This document shows, piece after piece, positions 45,167 to 56,642 of a stretch of 64,000 bases of DNA. A model generated the notes under the pieces. The model did not search any database. It had not been told where the DNA came from and saw only the letters and a list, made by a program, of their open reading frames with translations. The DNA is from Zymoseptoria tritici IPO323 (lineage: Eukaryota; Ascomycota; Dothideomycetes; Mycosphaerellales; Mycosphaerellaceae), in the NCBI RefSeq assembly GCF_000219625.1, contig NC_018207.1, positions 496,001 to 560,000 on the forward strand. Reading direction: 5' to 3'. The translations under genes were made by a program, and so were the position numbers. Numbering within the stretch: the stretch's first letter is position 1; the number at the start of each line of letters is the position of its first letter.

Positions 45167-46745
45167 CTACAGCCTCGCCCTCGTCGAACCTCCCATCCTC
45201 CTTCCCGTAGCATAAGGATGTCCCTCGCCCTTGACCACCAACGGATCCAACTCCAACGTACTCACCATCCCCGGCTCACACTGCCTCAAATCTGTAATCC
45301 CCACCAACGCCATCGCCGTCGCCAGTTCCGTCTTGATGATCTCAATCAGATGCTCCACGCCTTCTTGGCCGTAATTCGCCGCGTACAGGAATGGTCGACC
45401 GAGGCCCACGGCGGTGGCGCCGAGACAGAGACATTTAAGCACGTCGGCACCGCGGCGGATGCCGGAGTCGACGAGGACTTCGAGGGACGTGAAGATGGAG
45501 GGGCAGTTGAGTTGACATTCTAGGAGGGTTAAGATGGCGGGTGGGGAACTGAGGGTGGGTTAGTGTGGTTCGTTGAGAGTAAGGCGGTGGTAGACTCACG
45601 AATCGAGGTTGCGGCCGCCGTGGTTGGAGAGAATGATACCGTCCAAGCCGGCGTCGGCGCACATTTTTGCATCTTGCCAGGTTTGAATGCCCTTGGCCAC
45701 AATCTTCCCGTCCCAATGCTTTCGTAGCCAGGTGAACTCGTCCCATGTGAAGTCGGGTGCAATGAAGCCGCCCATTAGTCGACCGATACCGCCGCCACGG
45801 TTGTCATTTGAGCCCTTCATTTCAGACATGGGTGTGCTCAGATTTTCGTCCATCTTGACTCTCTCGTCTGCTTCTCGTTTCCCGGGCATTGGCGCGTCGA
45901 CTGTGACAAGGATTGTGTCGATCCCCAGTGAGCGAACATGTCTGAGCAGCGCCTCTGACTTCTTTCGGTCCTTGTTCACATACAGTTGGAAGAAGAACGC
46001 ATGTCCGCCCGGCTCGATTGATGAAACGATCTCTTCGACAGGGAAACTGGCGTTGGTTGATATACCTTGAGGAACACAATTCGGCACGCATCCACGAGCT
46101 ATAGCTTTTTCGCCGTCTGGGTGGATCATCTTGACCATGGCTGCCGGCGCAGCATATATTGGTACTCCCGCTCTGTGCCCGAAGATTGTCGTCTCAGTGG
46201 AGACATTCTTGACATCTCGCAACAGCCGTGGTCGAAACCATATCCGACTGAAGTACTCCTGATTACGATCTCTTGTGATGCAGTTTGTATCTGCTGAGGA
46301 ATAGAAGCCCCATGTCTTATTGCTTATCGTACGCTGGGCGATATCTTCGAAGTCCTGGGCGTTGATCACGGTGTTGAGGGGAGGTTTCTCGTTGAGCTGA
46401 AGTTCGGTCGTGGCTGTTGGGGAAGGCCGTTGCCATTCGTCTGTGATGGTACGTGTATCGACCCTACCTTTGAGCTTGGACGGTTCGAGGTTCGAGGAGA
46501 TGACGTTGGGAGAGTGGATGGCATTGTAGGAGGTTGAGGCATCGCGGCCGGCGTGTTTCCAGATGACTGTTGATGTCAGTTGTGGTACGGCTTCGTTCAG
46601 CGACAGACCTACTCTGTGGTGCTCCTGGATGTTCGGGTGCGAACTCTGTCATGTCCCATACATTACCGTCGACTACGATCCAACAGTCCTCTGGCGTGTT
46701 GTGTTTCGAGATCTCGTCTACGGAGAGCAGCTTCCCGTCGGCCAT
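45167..46745 (-). CDS. Flavocytochrome b2-like FMN-dependent alpha-hydroxy acid dehydrogenase
   Basis: Three exons, 46613..46745, 45600..46566 and 45167..45548, give 493 aa. The N-terminal cytochrome b5 domain reads KHNTPEDCWIVVDGNVWDMT, EHPGAPQ (HPGG is usual) and WKHAGRDAS...IHSP with the second haem His. The C-terminal FMN barrel has AAPAAMVKMIHPDGE, FFFQLYVNKDR (substrate Tyr), ILVTVDAPMPGKREAD, KGIQTWQDA and SNHGGRNLDS with the catalytic His. It ends VDSGIRRGADVLKCL and LGRPFLYA. It would oxidise L-lactate or a related hydroxy acid and pass electrons to cytochrome c. Unlike yeast Cyb2 no mitochondrial presequence precedes the b5 domain, so location is uncertain. Confidence 0.87.
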
Positions 46746-47142
46746 GATGGCTAGTGAGATGTACGAGATGGAGAAGAGAGAAACAGAGTATGAAAGAGAG
46801 ATACCTATGGAGTAGCTCGACTTACCATTCGACGAGATGTATGCCGTACTCCCGCGTCGGTGTGTTATGTGTTGATCATGCAGCGAGTGTTGAAGGGCGA
46901 AGTCGGTTCAAAAGGTCCCGAATCGGAAGCGAGCATCCGACTCGAGCGGAATCAAGTCCGCTTCTTTGAATGACAGCATCACAATTGTTTCCGACGACGT
47001 CGTTCGTACGATATTTCCCGCCCATACGACGTCGTCTGAACTGTCGATGCTGGCCCGATCTATTCCCCGATCAAGAGCTTCATCTTCCGCCAGAAACATC
47101 TTCCTTCTGTCAAAGACGAAGCCTTCATTCCTCCAACTCAGA
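46746..47142. promoter_or_regulatory. Divergent promoter with paired ACGACGTCGT palindromes
   Basis: The 397 bp between the divergent dehydrogenase and TatD genes contain two ACGT-core palindromes. gacgacgtcgt lies at 46993..47003 and acgacgtcgtc at 47026..47036. They mirror each other across a 22-bp spacer. ACGT cores are typical bZIP binding sites. The regulator is not known. Confidence 0.5.
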
Positions 47143-48241
47143 ATGGGCTCTCAAGCTCCGCCTCCCGAAGCGAACAATACGCCTACGCATCCCACGCTCC
47201 GCTACGCAGATGTCAGTCTTCGCATCACAGCATCGATAAAAACTCCCCCTAACCAAACCTCAGCCGTAGATCGGCATCAATCTCTCCGACACCATCTTCC
47301 GCGGCCACTACCATGGCAAGCAAGCTCACGAAGATGACCTCCAACATGTCGTCTCCCGAGCTCGTGCCGCCGGTGTTCAAAAGATGATGATCACGGGATC
47401 CGACTACACAGAAAGCAAGAATGCCATCAATCTCGCGGAGGAATACCCAGGACTATGCTACGCGACCGTCGGCGTTCACCCTTGCTCCGCATCAACATTC
47501 GCAAAGGCACCACAGGGAGGGGACCAACTGTTGAAGGAACTGGGCCAACTAGCAAGAGAAGCGAGGGACAATGGCACAGCGACGGCGTTCGGCGAGATCG
47601 GGCTCGACTACGACCGCTTGACATTATGCGACAAGGAAACACAATTGACCTGGTTCGCGAAGCAACTAGATCTCGCAGCGGAACTGAACATGCCACTCTT
47701 CCTGCACTCCCGCGCCGCAGCCTCCGACTTCGAACGTCTCCTTACCTCCCGCCTGGAACAGCTTCCCAAACGAGGCGTAGTCCACTCCTTCACCGGCTCC
47801 CTGGAAGAAATGCAACGCATCGTGGCTCTGGGTTTCGACGTAGGTATCAATGGCTGTAGCATGAAGACGGAGGAGAATTTGGCAGTAGTGAAGGAGGTGC
47901 CGCTGGAGAGATTGCAAATCGAGACGGATGGGCCGTGGTGTGAGATGAGACCGAGTCATGCCAGTGCGAAGTTTTTGGGGGAGGCGCCGGAGTTGCCCAA
48001 GGCGGTGAAGAAGGAGAAGTGGAATGAGGAGTGTATGGTGAAGGGGAGAAATGAGCCGTGTGCTATCAGTCAGGTTGCGTATGCGATTGCGGCGGTGAAG
48101 GGGGTGCCGGTGGAGGAAGTTTGTGAGGCGTGAGTTGTTGATTGAGAACTCCTACACGTCACTGATGATCTTTGCTGACATTGATGCAGGGCATGGAACA
48201 ATTCAATACGCATGTTTGGGTTGGGGGAGTCGGCTTCTTGA
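47143..48241 (+). CDS. TatD-family metal-dependent deoxyribonuclease
   Basis: Three exons, 47143..47211, 47270..48129 and 48190..48241, give 326 aa. The protein has IGINLSDTIFRGHYHGKQAH (N-terminal eukaryotic TatD signature), YATVGVHPCSA, FGEIGLDYDR with the metal Glu, PLFLHSRAA and VVHSFTG with metal His residues, and IETDGPWCEMRPSH with the final Asp. Exon 3 restores the family C-terminus AWNNSIRMFGLGESAS; the unspliced frame stops three codons after VCEA. TatD proteins are exonucleases linked to DNA repair and apoptotic DNA degradation. It is divergent from the b2-like dehydrogenase. Confidence 0.9.
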
Positions 48242-48794
48242 CCGTGTCGGCCTTGCGATAGCATGTTTCGACATTGTACTCCCTCTGGCGACACTGCAGA
48301 GCTCATAGACGCAACAGAAATAGAGCATTCCGACCACAATGATGGCAAGCTCGAGGAACTCCTGATCTTCGCATTGCGAACGCACCCTCAGTGGGGTCTT
48401 CATGCAAGCTGGCAATCGGTACCTCATCATACTGGACGAACAATGCAGACACGCTGAGGCGAGAGGGATTGTTCGCAGACCTTGTGTTCATACACAGTTC
48501 CACCCTTGCCTGCAGACTACACAAAGGTCATATTTGCCTTGCCCCTACTCCACTTCAAGCAACAATCGCACGATGTCTTTGTATGAAAGCTGCAATGCAT
48601 TCCGTCCAGGCGCATATGCACACTCCTCTTCGTTTGAGCAAACAAGCAGCCACACCATACTTACACCACCACAGATTGAAGATTTCCCAATCCATCTTTC
48701 ACTCATTTCTTCTTCCACAGTCAGCGCATACCACTCCCAAGACCACACCAAAGACTTGCATCGCCTCACCAAAACCACCACAACTCACGCAAGA

Positions 48795-51575
48795 ATGCCA
48801 ACTCACCCACCAACCGACCCTCCAAACGCCATCGCCCTCTCCCTCATCCTCTCCCACATCTCCACCCACCCTCATCGACTCACTACTCGCCCTTCCCAAA
48901 CCGCCCTCCTTGAAAAACTCACCCGCACCCACAAATTCCCCTACCGCAGTCCCTATTGGGGAAATACCTACCACGACGCCAAGTCCCTGCGAACTGTACT
49001 GGGGAATGTAATGAGAAAGTATGGACTGCCGATCACGATTGAGGAGGAGGGAGAGGTAGGTAAAATGGAGGGGGTTGAGAGGCTGTTTCATTATGGAGAG
49101 GAGGTCTTGGACGTCGGGTTTGTAGAGGCAGTGAGGGAGGCCGCAGGCGAGGTGGGAGATATTGGGGTGGATGGGATTGACAGTGATGGAGAGGAAGAGG
49201 ATGAGGATGAGGGTGGTGGCAGTGAGGCTGAGGAGTTGAAGGCGTTGTTGGAGAGGGATGATAGTGAGGATGAGGAGTATCAGCCACGGAAAGGGAGGAT
49301 GAGGGAGGCGAAGAGGAAGGCTGTTGTGAAGATTCGGGAGAGGAGGAAGAGGAAGAGGGAGCTGGACAGTGAGGATGAGAGTGGGAGTGAGAGTGCAGTT
49401 GAGGATGGGACCGACAGTGAGATGGATGCCGATGGCGAAGTCGATTCCGCCTCCGACACCGACGGAGCATCGAACGCTTCTACCAACGATAGTCCGCCAC
49501 CAAATAAACGACGCATGAGCCGCGAGAGTTCAACAAACAGACGAGTATCGACGATAGCGAGATCTCGCAACCTCAAGCGGAAACAGCTTCAAGCGCAAAC
49601 GCTCTCCAAACGCGAGCAAAAAAGCGGTTCTGAAAGCGACGTCGACATGGATGCCGATGGTGAAGACGAACCCCATTCCGACGACCCATCTACTGCCTCT
49701 TCGGACGATGATCTACCATCCACAAAGCGCTGCGTGAAACGGCAGAGGCAAACGCCGGGACTCTCGCCGACGGGACGCTGTCGCAGCCGAGAGAGAAACA
49801 ATTCTTCGATTTCCCTGGAGTCTGCCGGTCATGATCAGGTAGAAGAGGTCGGGAGTGGTAGCGATGCGGATGCAGAGGGAGAAGATGAGGAAGTTGAGTG
49901 CAGATTTGATCGCAGCGCATCGATCACATCGGCCTCCTCCAACAATATTGTCGTTGCGTCGAGACGTTGTGGTGGCGACAGAGCGGAGATGGGATCGACG
50001 ACTTCTTTGGCGTCGGCGGAATCGACTGCGCTGGCCTGCCGGAGGTTAATGAGTGAAGAGATTCGACTTGGCGATGCTCATGTTGAGGAGTCTGTCGAAG
50101 TTGCGCATGATGGTAATGGCGAAGATGGAGGTGTAGAGAGTGACAGTGAGATGGATGCTGAGGGAGAAGAGGTGGAAGTTGGAGGAGAAAGAGAAAGAGA
50201 AAGAAAAGACGAACGACAAGAAGCAGAAGATGTCCACTTTCTCAGCACATCCGACGCATTCTTCGAGGATGCTCCAATAGAGCCATATGATCTCGCAGAA
50301 CGACAGGAAACGCCTATAATGCTGCCACCGCTAGAAACCGATGAGTCCTGGGACATCTTGACCACTGCGCTGAACGAAGTACGCCGTGGACCTAATAGTG
50401 CAGACGAGCGTACGAGTACGAATGAGGTCGGAAGCGACAGAGATGCCGACGGCGAAGACGAAAAAGACGAAGAAGTCGGTACGTACGCCATCTCAATCGC
50501 ATCTTCGTCCGACGAAGAAGCACCATCGATACGAAGCCCAGCGAAGAGACTGAGAATCGACAGTGTGTTGCACGCATCTTCCGACGAAGAAACACTCTCG
50601 ATCGTACGAAGAGCCAAACGATCAAAGTCGAGAAGTGTATCTGAACTACGAGAAGCAAAAAGACAGAAGTTCGCCAGCCCATCGAATGCATCCTCTTCCG
50701 ACGACGATGACTATGGTCCATTGCGAGGACGTACCATGACCAGGCAAAAGACATCATCGACCAGATCCTCCAACTCGCAAGTCCCACCACCACGGCACGC
50801 AGCTAAACGACAGAGAGCAACATCGACAGCATCATCAACAGCTTCCACAGCTTCGAGGCCCCGGACCTTACCACCCACAACACTATCAACATCTCCCCAC
50901 CCCACCACCCGCAACGACCCGCTCCATCCCGCGCCAGAATCAGCCAGCCCTCCGCGTGCATCTCAACCGACAGGGCAAGCAGGGTCCACGGAACCCAAAG
51001 CCCAGACCACCATCGACCTCTCACCAGACCACCAACCGGCCTTCGTCTCCGTCGATCCCTCGATCCCCAATCCCCACCACTGCGCCTCGTCAATCGAGCA
51101 CACGAACTACGGAAAGGGTTCACCATCGCCACCAGCATCAGCAGCAGCAGCATCAGCATCAGCAGCAGCATCAGCAGCGCAAAACGTGACGCAGCAGGAG
51201 GGTCCCAGTCTAGCTCCCATCGTCCGCCACGTACACGGATCTCACGCCCATCACGCCCTACCACCCCAGGGGACTATCAGTGCCAAGCGAGCGATTGGAA
51301 GGGACAGAGCGGAGAACCCAGTCATTCAAAACGACAAGGGTTGTGGTGTCAGCAAATGTGTCAGCAGGAAAGGTCAGGGAGACGATAAGGGAGGTGAGAA
51401 GGGAGGCAGGGGGAGAGGGAGAGGTGCTGGATTCGACCATGCGAAATTCAGAAAAGCGGTGGAGAGGATGAATGAGGGGATTAATCGGGCGGTGGTGGGG
51501 TTGTGGGAGGATATGATGATGGGTGGTGAAGAAGAAGGGGAGGGGCAGGGCGAGGAGGAGGTCGTTGTGCTGTAA
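48795..51575 (+). CDS. Large acidic, low-complexity nuclear-type protein (926 aa)
   Basis: A single open frame runs to 51575. The Met at 48795 (MPTHPPTDPPNAIALSLILS) is preferred because the preceding in-frame 131 codons look like 5' UTR. Residues 10-120 form the only folded-looking part: HKFPYRSPYWGN, TYHDAKSLRTVLGNVMRKYG, LFHYGEEVLDVGFVEAVREA. This resembles the N-terminal domain of the 871-aa protein at 35735..38350. The rest is Asp/Glu/Ser-rich repeats of the DADGEDE and SSDDD kind with basic clusters (REAKRKAVVKIRERRKRKRE). The last part has a poly-Ala/Ser run encoded by CAG-phase triplets. No enzyme motif is seen. A nuclear scaffold or chromatin role is a guess. Confidence 0.7.
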   Translation: MPTHPPTDPPNAIALSLILSHISTHPHRLTTRPSQTALLEKLTRTHKFPYRSPYWGNTYHDAKSLRTVLGNVMRKYGLPITIEEEGEVGKMEGVERLFHYGEEVLDVGFVEAVREAAGEVGDIGVDGIDSDGEEEDEDEGGGSEAEELKALLERDDSEDEEYQPRKGRMREAKRKAVVKIRERRKRKRELDSEDESGSESAVEDGTDSEMDADGEVDSASDTDGASNASTNDSPPPNKRRMSRESSTNRRVSTIARSRNLKRKQLQAQTLSKREQKSGSESDVDMDADGEDEPHSDDPSTASSDDDLPSTKRCVKRQRQTPGLSPTGRCRSRERNNSSISLESAGHDQVEEVGSGSDADAEGEDEEVECRFDRSASITSASSNNIVVASRRCGGDRAEMGSTTSLASAESTALACRRLMSEEIRLGDAHVEESVEVAHDGNGEDGGVESDSEMDAEGEEVEVGGERERERKDERQEAEDVHFLSTSDAFFEDAPIEPYDLAERQETPIMLPPLETDESWDILTTALNEVRRGPNSADERTSTNEVGSDRDADGEDEKDEEVGTYAISIASSSDEEAPSIRSPAKRLRIDSVLHASSDEETLSIVRRAKRSKSRSVSELREAKRQKFASPSNASSSDDDDYGPLRGRTMTRQKTSSTRSSNSQVPPPRHAAKRQRATSTASSTASTASRPRTLPPTTLSTSPHPTTRNDPLHPAPESASPPRASQPTGQAGSTEPKAQTTIDLSPDHQPAFVSVDPSIPNPHHCASSIEHTNYGKGSPSPPASAAAASASAAASAAQNVTQQEGPSLAPIVRHVHGSHAHHALPPQGTISAKRAIGRDRAENPVIQNDKGCGVSKCVSRKGQGDDKGGEKGGRGRGRGAGFDHAKFRKAVERMNEGINRAVVGLWEDMMMGGEEEGEGQGEEEVVVL
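51128..51182 (+). repeat. CAG/CAT triplet microsatellite within coding sequence
   Basis: Repeated cagcag and catcag triplets encode an Ala/Ser run in the acidic protein. The tract is likely length-variable between strains. Confidence 0.7.
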
Positions 51576-53960
51576 AGGTGCGGTTGCGAATTCAGGGTAT
51601 GGAAGGAGAGGCTGTTGAGTGTTGTGGAGATGGTATGGGACTTTAGCATGTGAAAGTGAGGGGCCGTTTTCGATATGGAAAGCGGCGGGAGAAGTAGGAA
51701 ACTGTAAAATCTTCATGCCGCTTCGTCTTACATCTGTCGCAGAGTTCGCAGTGGAGTCTTGTTGCAGACCGTTGTTACATACAGCAAAAAGCTCCAAATG
51801 ACGCAATTGGGAGCGATATGGCATCACGCCGAGCACATGCAAGAAGACCTTCAGCAAATCCACCTCATGCGGCATGCAGCAGACATTCAGACCAAAAAGC
51901 GTAGCGGCATACGCGCATGTGATGACAGCGCAACCTCCCCTCGTAATGACCCCAGAACATGTTACATGATACTGCAGCTCCCCCAACAGTGCCAACACAC
52001 CCCAGACCAGACGTGAAGTGAAGTCACCCAACCCACCGGCTCGTCGGCTTTCCTCGGGCGAGAGAGAATTTTGTCGGACCCTGATGCCCTGCACGTTGAC
52101 AGCACCCTTACGATATTAGGCACGATCTCTACACCCATGCTCCATCAGATTTGAGGGTGCTGCTAGCGATGTGATTGGCAAGGATACCCCACGACTCTGC
52201 AGGGCACGGTTCTTAACCCGGTTGGAACGCGAGCAAGCGAGCAAGCGAGGTGAGGTGAAGTAAGCGCTTTTTAGAACTACCGGTTATGATCGCGTGGTGG
52301 TGACTGTGGTTGGACTTGCCTGAATTGGGGAATTTGATCCTGGGGGCGGGATGCTTATTTGTCTTCGTTGCCTTGAAGGGGATCGAGGGAGGGTCTGGAA
52401 CCCAGACAATTGTCGCAACTATTACTCCTTCAGGAGCTTGCTGCTGGAGATTTTGCATTGCAGGACTTCGTAGCTAGCGATGCCACAGGCTGAGTGAGAT
52501 GGTTGCGAAGGAAAGAGAGGAGGTGAGGAATAGGTGACGGTTCATGGAAATGCTGCGGTTGGATAAAGGATTGTGCAAGTGCATCTATCTGAAGCGGGAG
52601 GAGCGGAAAGGAAATGTCGCGACATACTCATCATACAGCGGGCTCGCGAGCAGAGACAGCCCCACGAATTTGCCTCTTGTGCTTGTCTTGCAGATTGTTC
52701 TTGCGATGCTTCTCGTGTGCTGTGCAGAATCAGAACCTGGCGCTGGGATATGGCTGACGGCCGGGCAATATTGCTCCAACCGGGGAATTTTTTCCAACAT
52801 TCAACGATCATGTAAGAGAGGTCTCATCGATGTGTCCATGTGCTGCTTATCAGTCGAGTGTTCTTTCGAGTGTTCACCATCACTCGTGAGGCGAGAGCCC
52901 GAAGCCGGGGTCTGGCGAGGTGATGTCCTGGGGATCCCGCTGATTGAATCGAGGCAATGCGTGGGATGAACGCCCGCGTGCATGGCTGAGGCCGTCGAAT
53001 GCCGATGGAGACGATGATGCCGATCGGACATGAGTGCATATTGCGCATTTGCTTGTTCGTTATTGGCAATGATTGCGATCTTGCATATACCGGGCACGAG
53101 CAGTACAGTACAGTATACAGTAGTAGTGGGGTCCACCATCCTTTGGGATTGCCTCTTTCAGTGGTGATGGAGCATGGGTCGTCGACGCTGCTTCCACTAC
53201 TGCGGTGATGATGTGAGCGGTGCAAATTCGGCGTTTTTTTGTGATGCGATGAGGTGTCGGTGCCGCACGAGCAAGGCCCTGCAGCTGCAGCTGTCTCCCG
53301 GGGTGGTGTGAAGAGCCATTGAAGACATGCGGCGACGGGCATCGACATCGACATCGACATCGGACGTCCGCATGGCAGAATGTAAATGCCTCAGGACTCA
53401 TAATGCAGTGGAAGGCAGTCCAATGTGTAGGTGTAGTCCATTATTATGGATCACTCATCAAGAACAGTGACGGTGGAAGATGATGTCGGAAACAATCGGA
53501 GTGGATCGGAGTGAATCGGAGTTGCACCAGATTTCTCCCTCGGCAGATGTGTCTCTTCATGCGTGCGTGGGTGGGAGTCGGTTGGGATTGGCTCGTGCAG
53601 TGTGGGGCCCTGGTCTCTGTCCTCTCTTTGAGAGTGCTGAGCAATCACCGACCGAGAAATCCGAAATCCACTCCCCCACCAGCTCTTTCCCTCACATCTC
53701 CCGCGCTTGATCTTCAACTCCGTCACTTGTCTATACCACTACTCCACATGGTATTCACAACACACAACGGCCACGACGACGACCGGCTGTGATTCATACC
53801 CGACCGACCATAGCCGACCGCGACACGACTACGCCACCTCATTTTATCCGAACAAAGGACGCAACCTCAAAGCGACCACCACCGCCGAACTGCCCGCGAC
53901 ACACTCCACACGACTCACACTATATCCCTGCTTGACCGCGACATCGACACCACCGCCGTC
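51576..53960. other. Long intergenic region upstream of the bZIP gene
   Basis: These 2.4 kb contain only short frames without family similarity. Short tandem repeats are seen: gacatc units at about 53338..53362, gtacagtaca units at about 53102..53120 and gatcggagt units at about 53495..53522. A large regulatory region and long 5' UTR for the bZIP gene are plausible, and CT/AC-rich sequence precedes its start. Confidence 0.4.
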
Positions 53961-54749
53961 ATGTCGGGCTACAACCCTCGCCGCGCACCCAATGTGTCGC
54001 AATACCTCCAAAACCTCAACACGATTCCCTCCCCGCAGGACCACCTCGCACAACAGGCCGAGCTGAGTCTCGCCGACGATGGTCTCGACTTCCTCACCAA
54101 CGCCGAGTTCTTCGACTTTGACCAGTTCAACCCCAATGCCGCCGGCTTCCCTCAGAACGACATCGTCGCCAAGCCTGGTACGCATATGAAGTCATGATGA
54201 TCATCTTGCAGTACACATCAAACTAACACACACACCCCTCCAGAAACACCCTTCCAATTCGGCGACTTCGGCGCATTCCCTCCCACCGCCGTGACCTCTC
54301 CCTCCACCATCTCCAGCCCCCACAATGGCCTCCAAGGCGCCTACCCACCTCAACCACACCACTTCCCCGGCGCAACCACGCCCTCCACCGGCGACAAGCG
54401 CAAAGCCTCCATCGCCGGCGTTCCCGCTCCCGAACACCTCGAAGAATCCTCCCGCGTCGCCGCAGAAGAGGATAAACGTCGCCGCAACACCGCTGCATCC
54501 GCCCGCTTCCGTGTGAAGAAGAAGCAGCGCGAACAAGCGCTCGAGAAGCAGACCAAGGACATGGCGGATAAGGTATCCGCGCTGGAGGGCAAAGTGCAGC
54601 AGTTGGAGATGGAGAATAAGTGGTTGAAAGAACTCATTACGGAGAAGAGCGATACGAAGACGCTGGAGGCGGCGCTGGAAGCGAGGATGAAGAAGGAGAC
54701 GACGGAGCGGAGTAGCGGCAACCGCACGGATGGTGTTGGTACGGATTGA
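53961..54749 (+). CDS. cys-3: bZIP transcription factor, Cys-3/MetR type sulfur regulator
   Basis: Two exons, 53961..54177 and 54244..54749, give 240 aa. The N-terminus (GYNPRRAPNVSQYLQNLNTI, LDFLTNAEFFDFDQFN) resembles the acidic activation region of MetR/CYS3. The basic region at residues 150-168 reads RRRNTAASARFRVKKKQREQ, with the NxxASARFR core of this subfamily. It is followed by a leucine zipper to about residue 205 (MADKVSALEGKVQQLEMENK, WLKELITEK). CYS3/MetR proteins activate sulfur-acquisition genes under sulfur limitation. The subfamily call rests on the basic region and zipper wording, which match CYS3 better than GCN4/CPC1. The 2.4-kb gene-free upstream region fits a highly regulated gene. 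Confidence 0.87.
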
Positions 54750-56642
54750 TGATGGGTTTCGTGTTGATTGATGAATGATCTGTTTCTTGTTTCTTTTTGG
54801 TTGATGTCTCTTGAGATGCACTGGTGATGTACAGTTTCCTCTTGAATTCGAAAAAAGTCTGAAATATATCCCATTCTACGACTCTCAGTACGAACATCTA
54901 TACGACTCATCACTACCACTCACCGTCGTCCCTCACTCACTCTCCACCCCGCACCCGTTGACTCGTCTCAGAGCAGATTGCCGATCCCACCTGTCAAAAT
55001 CCGAAACACATTTCAATTTGTCAGGACCCTGGAAGAATCCTGAGGGATACTCGGGTGAATAGGACTCCCCAGGCATCTCAAATCTGACACACGTCACTCC
55101 ACGTCGTCCCGTCCGAACAGCATCATCCTTGGACAGAGGGTCAACTATTTTCTGCATATTCTTCGATCGTGGTGGAGAAAGTGTGGTATCCTGGTTGGTT
55201 GACGATCGAGGATTTGACATCGAGGTAAAAGACTGCCTCATAATTCGTCCTGGTTTGACAATCGAGATTGACGGGGAGTTTGCTGGCACGCCGCGTGTTT
55301 ATATCAAGTCGGATACGGGAGTGAGAGTAAGGTATGCGCGATGCCATTTCCCTCTTTCGTTGGAATTACTCGGCGCGAGTTTGGAGTGCTTCTCGTCTTC
55401 TCGTAGACGTCTGGATACCTAGGATTTCTTTGCGGGGGATTTAAGGAATGATGAGAGAAGGTCCTCGAGAAAAATCAAGAAAGGAGCAGCAGGACCGACT
55501 TTTGAAGTCTCCGCGTTTCTGTATCGCCCAAGTTCATACCGAGAGAACAATTTGTCGTCGTTCGTCGACTCCCTCCTCCCTCCTCCTCCTCCTCCTCGAG
55601 CTCCTCCAAGGGATATTAACCTGGGAGTATCCTCTAAAAAGTCGACGCTTGTCCACACTCACGGTTTCCCTCGCCATGCCCTTTTCCTCCTCCTCCCATC
55701 ACTACCACCACCCCGGACGAACAGCAGACTTGCACGCGTTGAAAACACCATCCTCAACACCGTGTGTCCCCTCCTCCTTCTCGCAGACGACGCACGTCTC
55801 CCTTTCACCCTTTGTACTCTCTCTCTCGTAGTGAGCAGAGCATGACAGACCTGCGTCTCTCTCTCTCTCTCTCTCTCAAGTCTGCGACTCCGGCGCCTCC
55901 TACCGCGAGGGCCGGAGAGTCCGACTGGAGTGTACTTTGGACATTGACATCCCGTGATAAGGAGGGTTAGAAATTTTGAGTGGGTTGACTAATATAACAA
56001 GGCAGGGGATGTCGGAGATCCGGGATTCCGGGGGAAAACCCGACGCGGGAAAATGGTGAAAAGAGGCCTATTATTAGGTCGCCGCTGCGCGGTGATGCGC
56101 GGCGCGGCGAATCAGAGAGGACCCTCCGCTTGTGCTTGATGGGAGAGACGGGAAGGCATGCCTCGCGCTGAAGGGGTTGTTTTCCACCTTTCAAATTTGG
56201 GCTCGTCTGTCCCAAGTCCAGAGTGCTCGCTCGCCCGCTCCCGCCGTGTCGGGATGTGTGTATGTGTGGTTTTCTTCCCGGCGGATACGGGTGGTGTTGG
56301 CTCTCGGTCCTGTCTTTGTTCATGGGAAACCTGTGCGTCTGAGCGAGATGGGTTGGAGCTCGACATGGGAGGTCCGCATACCGCGCTATGCCCACGGCTG
56401 AGATCTGTTCCCTCTCGACGACGGAGAGGTAGGGTGTTTCGTTTCAATATATGCATGAAATATCCATCGAGCCGTGGGTTTGGAGAGATTGATGCGCTTC
56501 GCGGAATATGCTCCTCCTTCGCTACTTGGACATCATGCCTTTCGAGATGTTACCATCAGAATTGCGATTCCTCAATCGTAACTCCCGAGTTCCTCCTATT
56601 CCTGCTCCTCTCCAATCCCACCACCCTTCTCCTCCTATCCCC
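54750..56642. other. Intergenic with pyrimidine microsatellites
   Basis: No gene could be supported in 1.9 kb. A (CTC)n run lies at about 55566..55600 and a (CT)n run at about 55856..55879. Short frames on both strands lack family similarity and depend on these tracts. Confidence 0.45.

Noticed and set aside
52544..52969. 141-codon plus-strand frame with several cysteines and a hydrophobic stretch
   Set aside because: The hydrophobic part is internal, there is no signal peptide, overlapping minus-strand frames are equally open, and no family is recognised.
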